From assembly GCA_004123355.1 (NCBI GenBank), contig SCHM01000001.1, forward strand, positions 9,124,193 through 9,188,192: a stretch of DNA of 64,000 nucleotides, given 5' to 3'. The position numbers and the translations under genes were made by a program. Position 1 is the stretch's first letter. Each line of letters starts with the position of its first letter. The notes below the pieces were generated by a model. That model was given only the letters and a program-made list of their open reading frames with translations. It had not been told where the DNA came from and did no database searches. The stretch is from Amphirosellinia nigrospora (Eukaryota; Ascomycota; Sordariomycetes; Xylariales; Xylariaceae). Below, in pieces: positions 9,652 through 21,827 of the stretch.

Positions 9652-12600
9652 TTTTATGAACTTGACAAGAAGGCGATTATAAGTTAGATATTGTCGTGCG
9701 AGGGTCTAAGGAATATGATAGCTAGTCTGTACGGTTGAATTTGAGGTCAGTTATAAGGTATGAGATAGAAGGCGCAGTAATGATCGAGGTATGAAAGAAA
9801 GAAGGAATAGATGGTATATGTGCAGTAAACACAGACGATATGAATAGTGATTGTCGATTAATATTGATGAGGTGAGGCCAATGGCTTGAGTTGGGTATTG
9901 AAGATGTCGGTGTGGAAGGGGAAGTTAGGAATCTAGGACAAAACGCGACGAGTGAGGAAATATATGTAGTTCGGTGTTATGGTTCTGCTCACAAGCTCAA
10001 AGTTAAGTTAGACAATAGCATTCAGCCGACGCATTCGAACCGATAAGCTGTTGGCTAGGGAACACATGCAGATTGGAAGTGTAAAAGTTTGTACGGGATA
10101 GAGTAGAGACGAAGATTACGTAACCCCTTACCGAGCTCGACAGGCACATGCTTGTAAGAGCAAACTGAAACTTCAAGCTCAGTCATAGTCGTAGCAAGGG
10201 GCGTAGCAGAGTAACAGCTGGAAGGTAGATGTATGTTTGTGACCGGGATGGAATATTTCCATATTGGGAGATAAATCATGCTAGGGTAGGACTATGAAAC
10301 GGAAGTAGAAGTCTGAGGTATCGTGATAATTTTGGTGTATGAATTGGTCTGGGTAAGGGGCACGAGTAAGGAATTGAGTAGACTTACCATGCAACGTCAA
10401 TGGCATGAATGATTCAGAGCTTGGAGTTCCAGCGACTTCCAGCGAATGTAGGATATCGAGAGAATCTACTCGAAGTTTCCGAAGAAAGTGATGATTGCAA
10501 ACTTCTGAAAGGAATCGACGAGATGAGATAGCATGATTATATTGAGGTAGTTGTGGGGGGGAGTAAGAAGATATAGTCGAAGGTCTTGCAGCTCTGAAGT
10601 GTCAACAAATCCGCAGCGGGGGAAAAGAGAGTGAATGACAATGATGAGAGGGAAGAAAGCAATGACAAGAGCCGCACTAGCCTCACCTTGAGTGAATGGT
10701 ATCGTGGGGATATCAATGATCTGTATAATGTGTTTGTTATTTGTCAAAGTGGATGCTGCTCGAGATGGTGAATACCTCGAATCCCCAATCATTGGTGCGA
10801 GTCTTAACGTGGACCCTTTGTCGACAAAAACGCTCTTACCTAAGTGCAACTTGACCCCTTATTGTAGAAGCTCGATGACGCTACGAACCCTCTCTCGCAA
10901 CATTACTTTCTAGCCAGCATGTTAGCTTTGAGGCATGGAAATTGGTTCGGACCCTTGATGGGACGGATTGCGGTTTGTGGTATCAAGCTAAGTCGTAGCT
11001 GATGCCTGCAGAGCAGTAAATAAGACTGTGAGTCGTATGCTTAGGATACTATGACGTTAGGAGAGCATGAAATTCTATTCCCGCAGCTGAAAATGGTGTC
11101 GTCTTCTTCGGCAGCTACTATGGATATTCTTACCGGAAGAGGGTAGCACAACTTTGAAGTAGACTGAAGGATCAGATTCGGCTGATGAAACACACGCCTA
11201 AGCCATTACCTAAGCGATATCATAATAAGCTATGATCAAAAGCAAGCTCCGTTCCGGCCATCGAGGGGATAAGAGACAGCTATCTAACTTCTTGTCTTCC
11301 TGTAGTCTTCTTCGATGTGCCAACACTCGGGAGGTGCAGGTACTAAATTGGTTAGGTAGATTTGCTCGATGGTTTAGTGAGACAGGCGTGCAATGGACAA
11401 GACGATTTTTTATTAATTGTATATCAGTATTCAGTGCCTGTCGAAATTGCTGGCGAGTGCTTAAGGAGAGGATGCTGATTATCTCGGCAGAGTTGCTCAT
11501 GGGGGGAAGAGAGTAATCAGTTTGCCGCATAGTAATCACTATGCTTTGTAGATGCCTCATAAAATCATTGTGAAATTATCTCTCTGGATAGACGACGAGA
11601 CATACTCGCTGCTGTGGTGAGGAACGGGGAGACGATTGGAAGCTGTCAAGACTCTGCAGAGGAATAACTCGACAGCTTTCTAGTGTATTTCGAACCGAGA
11701 AGTCGCGGTCGAAGGAGAGTGACGTACTTTGGGAAAAAGCAGATGAAGTCAAGTTGGATTCGGTAATAGATAAATTACATATCGCATTGATCTAACCTCG
11801 CGAACACGTCGCATAATTTGTATTATGTTTTGCGTAGTTAGCTCGACCATACTAATTGACAGGAAACCGCAGATAGACTATTAGGTAATGAACAAAGAGA
11901 TAGCCTTCCTTTTCTATGATACTCCAACGACCTTAAAGCTATATGAGCTATGCACAATGATTAATGTTAGGGAAGGCTGTAGTAGATCAGAATAGATAGG
12001 TAGAAATTTCAGATGCGATCAAAAACAAGAGACGATGTAGTCTATTGGTGCAAAGACCAGTCATGTAGATCATAATTGCTACTAAGAGATTTTATATCTT
12101 CGGGATATGGCTACTAAATGAGCTTAACTAGTTATATCGTGGTTGCGTCGGAGAAGGTCTGTATCTCCGAGCACGATCTATCGTTTCTGTTAAAAGTTAC
12201 GGAATATGGTACATCCTGTCAAGGTCTAGTTATCTATACAAGCCCGAGCCCGACAGGGATCTAATACTCACACACCGAGAATTTGAGGATGAATTAGGCA
12301 AGAGGAGGTCAAAACTGGAGCTATTGATTACGTAACTCAATTCTCAATCTCCCTCCCATGCTAGGGCTAGAGGACGATGCTGGAGCATCTGCGAACTCCC
12401 GTTTTGTGCAGTGACTAGATGTAGATGCATGTCTCACCAACTGAACAGGTCTCAAGGGAAGGCAGCCCGTATCGGGCCAGTTGTGGAAACAGGAGGAGTG
12501 GTATTCTTGTCACGTACCGTAGATAGCGTAGCGATGTTGGTGGGTAATCTTACCTAGTGTGTATGGGCAGCGCTTCAACTAACGGCAACGGGTGGACAGC

Positions 12601-15600
12601 ATTTGCCTAGGACGAGAGTCATGTAGCCGCGGAGCCGTCCGATGCAACGAAAAGAAGGGTGGTGAGCATAAACATAGCATACCATAGCAGAAACTACGCA
12701 AATCCCGGCCAATAAGGCATGATACTATGCATGCTTCTTACTTGACATGCAACTTACCGCCTTTTGCGTCGGTCGTCGATCTTTCAGAGTTACCCCCCCC
12801 ATCCCCAATCCCCCATCACGATGATACGGTATAGATGTGGATGTGGTAGTGCCCTGCTTCTCTTAGGTTGTTTCTGGAATCCCGAGGAATGATCACTGAA
12901 CCGCATGACCTATGACGCCACTCTCAAATGGGAATTCATCGAGATGAGCGCGGATCGATAGATTTCAGTGTCGCAATTCCCTATCTACGAAAGAGCGTGT
13001 TGTATGCTCGGGTACCATGTATTGACTCGGTTAGGTGAACCATGTGTTATACTGTATGTAATGCTGATTATGCAAAAGGGCACGCACATTTGCGGCAAAC
13101 AAAAAGGCTTTGATGGTCAGTCGTCCGTCCGGTGAGGAGCAGTTGGCAGGGCTCCCAAGCTCAGAACAGGGATCTGCAGGGCGCGGGGCTTCGGGCTGTC
13201 TAACTGCGAAGGGATCATACCGTATGTTGCAAGCTTAATGTATTCGTTTCCGTCGTGAAAAGGTCTCTAAAAGCGAAGCGAAACCGCACTACAACACAAT
13301 GCGCTCGATGCTGAGATTGGTTGGGCAGAAGACAGTGGCGTTCTGCAAGATAGCGGGATCTGGTCGCGTGCTCATGATGTAGATTAGATACTCATATTAT
13401 TAGACGGCCAACCACTCGCTGACTGGGCCGTCAAAGACTGAGTGGATGATCATGCCAAAAAAGAGGGTGTTGCCGTCGTCTTGTCACACGCGTCAGAATC
13501 CATCCTGCAACTATCAATATATTTGACCATTGGCATCGGTACTTGAGGTCTATAACTGGTGATGGAGGATGTTGGAGGATGTGTCTAGTCGATGTGGAAC
13601 GGGAGCTCTAAAATGCCAAAAACAGATTAGTGATAGGTAGAGAGGGGTGTCTGGAATTTCCAAATCCTTGAATATCGACAAGTCCGATGGAAAAAGAGAC
13701 CATCTAAGTGGCCCCGGCAACGATGGGCTAGCGATGAGACGCTCAGTAGAATGGAACAGTGACGACGATCCAAGGTGTATTGGCCCGCGAGTCAACTTTG
13801 AGCCAGCCGAATTCGTAGAAGGTGGGCTAGGCCACACACAACACACACTCTACGTTCGCCAAGTACCGATAACGGTTTTTGGAGTGTTTACCACGACGCA
13901 TGTGATGCACGTGAAATGTCAGACTATGATGCTGCGCAGATCTTGTGACGCAGGCTAACGTATTACGCTATCGCGAATCTCGGCCAATGGTCTGCACGCG
14001 CCCCGAGCTATCGAGTTGAGCCGAGTTTTGATATCGACGACAATGAGCTGCGTGACTCATGTATGTATGTAGTAGCGTACAGATCAAATGCTTGCCAAAG
14101 CTAGCTCTCGGAGTCTAGGTAGTCTATCCGTGGGTCCTTTGTAATAAACGTGGCTAACGGCTGCTATAGTTGTGAATCGGGGCGACAAATAATGTCGTGC
14201 TAGTACTGAAGGCAAGTCTTAAAAGTTCGATGGTGCGCGGTCTCGCTCTACATAAAGAGGCTTTTGCGTACACTAGAGGGGATAGTAACATCAATGTCTT
14301 ACTAATCTGGACGTAACACGAATTTAAGACATGCAGTCAAGTTCCATAAGTTGTTGTACCAAATTACCCCAGTTTTGGAATGAAGCTTCATTGGGCGCCA
14401 CGGATATCTCCCAGCGTACTTACGTCTATCATTCTCCCGAAGGATAAGGAATGGTAGATGAGGCGAAGTGACAAAGCGGGAGGTGACCAGCCAGTCACAT
14501 CTCTGATCAAGCCAAATCTGCACCAACCTATGTACCTAGGTACAGAGTACCGCTGGATCGTTGACTTCTAGTGCTTAGCGTCCTATAATTTGATAATCCA
14601 ATTGGAACCTGCTGCTATTCGACTATTGTATGGTTGATGTAAGTTGCTAATGCATGATAGGATCTGGGCCAAGACTGCGGGTGATAAGGCACAACATAGT
14701 GTAAAGCATCGCAATACCTAGTACGAGGTAGTCTTGATTTGTCTTCAGCTGATATAGGGTATCAACGCCTGCGTAGAGAGTAAATAGTAGCATGCCGCGG
14801 ATCTGGAGCGGCCAGCGGCTTGACAAAGGGCTGCCAGAGTGCGTATTTGCGTATTTGTTAGGTACTGGTATGCTGATTGACATGACACATACAGTAGTGT
14901 ACTAGCAGACTCCGTCCAGTTGCCGTGACGCCAGCAGTACCTAAGTGGATTATGGTACACTATTATTTTGGCAATGGGTCGCCGCCTATCGGATGCTCCA
15001 TCTTCGTTAGCGGCGGAGAAGAGGAGCAAGGATGTGACAAGCAACGATTTGGTGATTGCTCGCAATATACCATCATTGGATAGTCATCTAGACCCAGCAA
15101 TTTCAACTGTACATTGCACGGCATATCTTGGCTGTGTTTGTGTAATGGCTGAAACGGGAATCGAATGATGGGGGACGAGGGGAAGACGCCGCGGTCGAGT
15201 TGAGAAATGAGTTCCAAGTTTGTTTGCATGACATGTATTTAGTGTTCGAACTTCTTGAGAGACCTGGGTACCCTGTTCAAAGGTAAGCTTCCCGCAATGC
15301 CATACATACTTACATAGCATCGAGTACCACTGCACTCAGATGCGCCAAGGGTTTTGCTGGGTCTCCATCCCAACATACAGTACTGCAGAAAATCGATGTT
15401 GGGTAAACCGGAAGCTTGTGCTCAAAGGCTTTAGCCATCATTCCTATCATCCATCATGAAAGTGGGCCTTCAGGGCTGAACGACGCCAGCCATTTAGCCC
15501 AAGAACCGGTTGTGCAAGCTCTATAGGCCCACCACTCAGAGGACTTCGCATCTGCACTATGTCACTTGGTTCTTGGTTCGACTGGGACAGGGAGTATACG

Positions 15601-18600
15601 ATGGTTGACCAAATTCGAGATCGATGGGCGACTCGAAAAAGCGAACGGTGAGACGCGGCTGTGGCCACCTAATATACTGGTGTAGTAGATCATACGCCCT
15701 ACTAGTGTACATCTTTATCTCACCTGCGATTTCGCAGGGAAATAGTGTCAAAGTTTGATGTTGTAGTGTAGCAATCTGGCAATTTTTTAGGGTCCCCTAA
15801 TTTCGTGCTGGTGATCGACGGTTGAGTAGCCGGGTGGGTGATGGATGGGAGGGATCCACCTGGTATGCAACCCTCATTTTAATTTTAGGCAGATCTGGCT
15901 AGCGTCAAATTTCAGAATGTTTTTTTTTTTTTTACCTCCTTCTCCTCTTCAGTCATGCAACTAAAAGAACTGCAAGTCAGGGCCGGACCTCCTCAACCTT
16001 GGAATACTGCCCAACTTGGTTTTCATACATATAGTATGCTGCAGTGGGCCCCAACGGCCAATACGAAGCCCGTCGTCAAGCTTCGGTACTTTTTTCTGCA
16101 GGGTACCTAAGTAAGTACAGTAGCTGGGAATTTCCACATTTTACCCGAATTGTTGCCCAATGATAATAATAAGCTAGCCCACCTTAGTGTGCTATAGAGC
16201 CGGTGCCCTTGCTTCGCTCATTCATGCCGACGGACGTATACACTAGGCTACAATAGACTTAGCACCGCGACCCCCAGTCTGATGACCCCAAGTCGCAACA
16301 AGAATATGCATATTCGCAAATACACCAAGTCGGTATGAGCACATTGTGCATCTCACAACTGAGAATTCAGCTGAGATGAGGATACAGTACTGCAACGCTG
16401 CCTAGCTGGGTAGTAAGTAATTATATACCACGTACTTGTTGGCGGTAGCGCCCAGGTCGTCAGGATACCGAGGGCATACTCTCGCATTACGTACACTCGT
16501 CTGCTCGGCCAATAACACCCACTATCGCGAATAACTATGATACTCCCCTGAAACTGCCGACAGCATATAGGCGATTATGCGCCTCAGTGTCCCATTCGCT
16601 GTCCGCGACTCAGTCAGCGAACACTACACTAGGTAGACTAGGTAGCTACTATATGACATCGACCATGTCAAGCTGGTAGGCTTGTTCCTGTTGGACCATT
16701 CGAACTGGAACATCAACGCTTAGTCCTGCCAAGAGCCATGCCGGCGACCCTGCAGTAGTGTACATACAGTATGCTGTGGTAGGTCCCTTACTTTTGTGTT
16801 CTCTTAGAGGCTGGTGCTTGATACGGTTCGGGAAGAGGCGAAACATTTCATAAACATTTAATATGAGCCGGTAATCGTCCCACCCAGCTTATTCTCCCAT
16901 CACCAACATTATTTATTACCTACCGAGTCTCGTAGTACGCCGCTTGTATATCCGACCATAAACGTTTCGGACATCTGCCGTGCGGTTCTGGGAAGATAGG
17001 TGTCTACCTACAAGAACAAGAAGCAAGAAGCGCTTCACACGGCAGAAAATGTGCGGCGAAAATATCTCCGGTGGCGCGATAGGACAACTACGCGCCCCTT
17101 GGCACGGTAAAATCTGGGCATGGTGGACGCTAAACATACCGTAATTTCGTCGTAGGTTTATTGAAAACCTAGTAATAGGTCGTTGCAAGGGTTGGGGTGC
17201 GCTATGCAGGTGGTCAAACGATGGGAAATGGGACGACCTGGGAACAGCATTGCGTGTCCAAGAAGCACATAAAATGGTCATATTCATCTACACCATATAT
17301 CATCATGCACAACGGGAGAGAAAAAAAGGGGGAGGGGGTGGTTAGGTCGCGTGGCGCACAACTTTTGTTTACACGAAAAATATAAAATATCAAGATACTG
17401 CATTGCATAGTATAAGTATGCCGCGGGGGGTATGATAGAGGAGAATTGGGGTCTACTTGGTGAGATATCCGGACTACAACCGCTTGAGGCTAGCAGCGTG
17501 GTCGATTCATGACACCTAATATTCACTTGAACATGGCGTTTTAGTCAGGTGGTGATTAAATAGTGCTGCCCATCGCCGTACAAGGAATAAAGCTGTTGTC
17601 ATGTGCACACCACGGCCCCCTAGTGCAAGAGTCGAGGTTACCCTTTGTGCTGAGCTTGGTTGAAAACGAAGAATCTTTGAGGAAAGCTGTCGCAGGTACC
17701 CCCTCATAATAAGGAACATCGCTTATCAGTGCAATTTGCAAATGAGTCGGTGTATGTATGGCTCGGATGGGAAGCAAAGGAGACTGGGGCTAGTGTTCCG
17801 TGATCGACCTCAATGCTACCCAGGAAGCGTATACAAAGGCACACAGAATGAGAAGGAAATGGACAGTCTTTCAAAGCGTCGGACTTAGGTTAAAGGATGT
17901 GGAGATTTCGGTAGTCGAGCTTTTGGAACAGGGCTAGACTGCATAGACCTCCTGACACTGAGCCGACGTAAGTCACTGCAGACAAAGTGGAAAAGGGGGA
18001 AGCGGAGGAGAAAGAAATGCATGAAATGAGGTTTGCCGCCCCTTTCTCTTGTGGTGTTTAAGCGAAACTTCCACATCGGGAAATACACTTGGGCTGCGAT
18101 AGGTAGTGGAGGTATTGCTCTGGTGGGGTTAGGCTTGATTGAATTTTGATTGCAGGGGTCGGGGGACAGGCCAGGGCAATCAGGGCAGGGAGACCCGCCA
18201 ACGCCCCGCCCAGACTGCTGCTGGGATCCCTGCAGCACTAGCTAAACTTCCCGCGCGCGCGCTCGTATGAGCTCCCCACCTTGGTAGCGTAAGTACCTAC
18301 CGTAGGTACTGTACTGAGGCATGTACCTATTTGCTATCTGCTTGGCGCGCTTCAACGGCACTGGCTGGCACTGGGACAGTGGTTCACACCTCCATCATCG
18401 CCTGAAGCTCGGTGCGGACTGCCAGTGTGAGTGCCTTGCCGTGGTGTGGTTTTCACGGTGGCCAGTCTCCCTTGTCCTCTGGTCCGGCCTGGCTCCCTGC
18501 TCTTAATCACGAGACAAATAAATACGACCCGGTAGGAGCTGCAACCCTCTCTTCTCCTCCTCCCTCCTCCCACTTCCGTCCACACAGACACAGCGAGACC

Positions 18601-18797
18601 TCCTTTCGTCTTGTCACTATATCGTCGACCCTATTAATCACCGTCACCTGCCAAACGACGCTAGATTCGTCAAACAAAGTCTAATACTTTGAGCTTTGGT
18701 AGAGTACTGCTAATTGCTTTAATTTTTCCTCTTTTTTTGAGATACCCACTTGTGATACCGGATACTTTTCTCTTTTCGATACCCCATCATCAACAAA
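9652..18797. other. Long stretch without a recognisable gene (about 9.1 kb)
   Basis: No frame exceeds about 130 codons on either strand and none resembles a known family. I saw no terminal repeats, no transposase-like or polymerase-like motif, and no tRNA box pair. A minus-strand frame at 14647-14883 reads like a hydrophobic helix pair (RGMLLFTLYAG, LGIAMLYTMLCLIT) but stands alone. Palindromic TACCTAGGTA-type sites occur at 14532-14543, 16103-16110 and 18291-18312. A T tract lies near 15919. The last 300 bases before 18798 are CT-rich and are probably the promoter of the PH-protein gene. Frame-breaking errors seen elsewhere could hide small genes. Confidence 0.5.
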
Positions 18798-20548
18798 ATG
18801 GCCGAGGAACAGAAGCCTATCGCCGTCCCTGAGACAACGCCTGCCGTCGTGGAACCTGTCGTGGAGCCCGTCGCCGAGACGAAGCCCGTTGAGGAGACCC
18901 CTGCCGCCGAGGTCCCTGCTGAGACAAAGACGGAGGAGACGCCCGCTGCACCTGTTGAGGAGACAAAGGAAGAGGTCAAGCCTGTCGAGGCTGGTACTCT
19001 TGAACACAAGGGTGCCCGCTAACTTCCCGAAGTAGGTCTTGACGTGTATTCATGGATATTGCGCGATGTTGACTAGTTAATTACAGGAACTTGCTTTATG
19101 CCAAGAACCATTTCTGGTTTGGAACGGACGCTCTCGAGAAGGACAAGCTTACTACATACCTTAAGAATGAGAAGACAAGCGACGTAGCCCCCGTCGTCTC
19201 CGCCCCGAGACCGGAAAGGGTCTCCTATTTTACGCCAAGGAATCTGACAAGAGCACCCCTGTTGGCGTCATTCAACTGGTACGTCAAAACAACACGTTTA
19301 GCAGAATATGAATTGACGGATATTATAGTCTGAAGCCTCTGAGCCTGCCCTCGACGGCTCTAACAAGTTCCACTTCACAGCCAAGGGTCACAAGCACACA
19401 TTCAAGGCTCCCACTGTCGCTGACCGTGACAACTGGGTAGAGCAGATTAAGCTGAAGATTGCCGAGGCCAAGGAACTAGCTACAACTGTCACGGAATCCG
19501 AGGCCTACAAGCAGACTCTTGAGTCCTTGAAGCCCGCTCCCGCTGCCAAGAAGGAGGAGAAGCCTGCCGCCGCCGCCGCCGCAGAGACCCCTAAGGAGGA
19601 GACCGTCACAGAGGCTGCTGCTGAGGAGCCTAAGGAGACCAAGGAGGAAGAGAAGAAGGAAGAGGCTAAGGAGGAGAAGAAAGAAGAACCCAAGCGCCGC
19701 TCGGCTAGCCGCAAGCGACAATCTATCTTCGGATCTCTCCTAGGCAAGAAGGACGAGGTGAAGAAGGAGACTCCGGCTGAGGACAAGCCTGCAGAGACTC
19801 AGGCCGCTGCCGCTACCGAGCCTACCCCGATTGAGCAGATCATTCAGGCTACCGAGGCTGAGGCCACTCCCGCTGAGGCTGCCACTGAGGCCGCCCCTGC
19901 CGAGGAGATCAAGGAGACTAAGGAGGCTCCTAAGCCTGCCCCTACCAAGCGCGCCAGCCTGTTCGGCAGTCTCTCGTTTGGCAAGAAGAAGGCTGAGAGC
20001 GAGTCTGCTCCCACTACTCCTGCGAAGGAAGAAGCTCCCATCGCTGAAGCGCCTGTTGCTGAGACAGCCCCAGTCATCCCCGCTGTTGAAACAACAGAGC
20101 CTCTTTCTGCTGAAGTAGCTTCCCCCGCCACTGTCCAACTGAGACCACCGAGATCACTCCTGCAACTAACGGTGAGACCAAGAAGGAGGTTAAGAGTGAC
20201 AAGCGGAAATCTTCCCTGCCATTTGCCTTCGGCAAGAAGGAAAAGGCTACCTCGGATGAGGAGGGTGAGAAGAAGTCATCTACGCCTTTCTTCTCCAAGC
20301 TGCGTCAAACTGTCAAGAAGAGCAAGCCCGCCGAGAAGCCGGCTGAGAAATCTACAGAGGAGACACCTGCCGAGGACAAGGTTGCTGAGAGCTCCGAGGC
20401 TGCTGCCGCCGAACCCACAGCCGAGGTGGCTGCCGATGCGAAGACCGAGGAGACCAAGGTTGAGGAGCCCGCTGCCGCCCCTGCTGTAGAGGAGGCCCCT
20501 GCGGAGAAGCCTGCCGCTGTTACTGCCCCTGTTATCGCCGCCGCATAG
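18798..20548 (+). CDS. PH-domain protein of the fungal Meu6 type with Ala/Glu/Pro/Lys-rich tail
   Basis: Exon 1 (18798-19031) encodes MAEEQKPIAVPE and an acidic Pro/Glu/Ala stretch leading into the first PH strand (GTLEHKGA...NFPK). Introns at 19032-19086 and 19279-19328 join in phase with AKNHFWFGTDALEKDKLTTY and SEASEPALDGSNKFHFTAKG, ending the PH domain at DRDNWVEQIKLKIAEAKEL. PH domains bind phosphoinositides or proteins at membranes. The remaining two thirds is low-complexity KEE/EAP/PAE sequence with three spaced basic motifs: QSIFGSLLGKKDE, ASLFGSLSFGKKKAE and SSLPFAFGKKEK. Four single-base losses are visible (near 19018, two close together; 19205; 20132). The S. pombe relative meu6 is up-regulated in meiosis; the exact role here is inferred only from the family. 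The stop is TAG at 20546-20548. Confidence 0.82.
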
Positions 20549-21827
20549 GGTGCGAGACGCTGCGGGCGCATGCGATACGTGTGACCATGGACTCGTCGTC
20601 ATGGCACCTCATGATTTTCATTACAGAGATACACCATCTCGTTAGGATTGTCGGGGACGGAATCTGCATTTCAAGATACCCTACCAAGATTGGTTCTGAG
20701 CTGATACCCCATCTCGTTACAACGGTTCGACAATCCATCTTTCGAGCGAATACCACCGGCAAAGCATGGACTGGGCTATGATAAGAGAGGCATATGACTT
20801 GTTTTACTCGCTTTTGATTTTGCATGCTTGGTCAGACGAGGCACCAAGACAGGCCTTCCGTTTCGACTCAACATTTCCTACTTCTACTGATACCCAGTAT
20901 ACCCTGAAAGCAATCTTCTTTCGTCGATGACCGGTCCTCAATCCGTCGGGCCACAAAATTCCATAAAAATATGCAGTAAAGCTGACCTAAATCCGGAAAG
21001 ATATCCAGACTTGGGTGTACACCTTGATGTCAGGAAATTCTCCCATGCTCGCTGTGTGTCGTGCATCTGCCATGCCACGTAAGGTGTGACCAGGCCGGCC
21101 TCAGCCATCTATAATAGCTAATAGACACATGTTTGCCTCACTACGTTGTTGCATTTTGTCCTTTTGCCTGTTTCTGTCTAGAAGACATTTATGCTTATGA
21201 TCCTATTGAATTTGTTTGTGTTGGAGTTGTTGTGGTGGTGAAATAAGCGTGAATATCTTGTTGACTTGTAAATTGTAATTTTCTAAACTTACTATAATAA
21301 TTTTCGGGGCACATGTACATTCGTTAACAAGACGTCGCTCTTTGATCTAGATACCTATAAGCCATTACAATGTAGCTGTCGCACGGTCACAACATTGCTC
21401 CCTTGTAACCTGTTGTAGCCACGCCGTTAAGCATTCTATAATCACAGTCACAACACAATGTTTAGTATTCTGAATTGTATTAAAAATTCAGTTATTAGCG
21501 GTGTTGTTGCTGTTTAAGTTTACGTCACTACTTACGTGAGGTAGGTACCTAACCTACTTACACCTACCACCTACTTCTATATATGCACCTGAGGTACGTA
21601 CCAAGTATGTACCTAAGGCAGCACCCCGCCTACACATGCAAATAGCCCAATTCCCCGCTGCCGGTATGTCATAAATCTTCCCAACCTAAACCAAACCGTG
21701 ACCGCGACGGCGATTGCGACTGCAACTGTGACTCGAACGCAACCATGAGAGTCCTCGTCTTCCACACCAAACACCAGCTCCTCATAACATCACCAATATA
21801 GCCCCTACTTGCCCATAGCACCACAAC
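20549..21827. other. Intergenic, no gene seen
   Basis: This is the 3' flank of the PH gene and the promoter of KAP120. A dense group of GTAGGTACCTA/ACCTACC-type sites lies at 21538-21617, just upstream of KAP120. No coding frame is credible. Confidence 0.55.

Noticed and set aside
10021-10110. GGTTCGAAT on the minus strand, similar to a tRNA B box.
   Set aside because: The box lacks the final CC and no cloverleaf or A box could be formed around it. Other GGTTCGA hits (near 755, 15575 and 54433) fail for the same reason.
9652-18797. A decayed mobile element in the long gene-free stretch.
   Set aside because: No terminal repeats, target duplications or transposon protein motifs were visible by eye.
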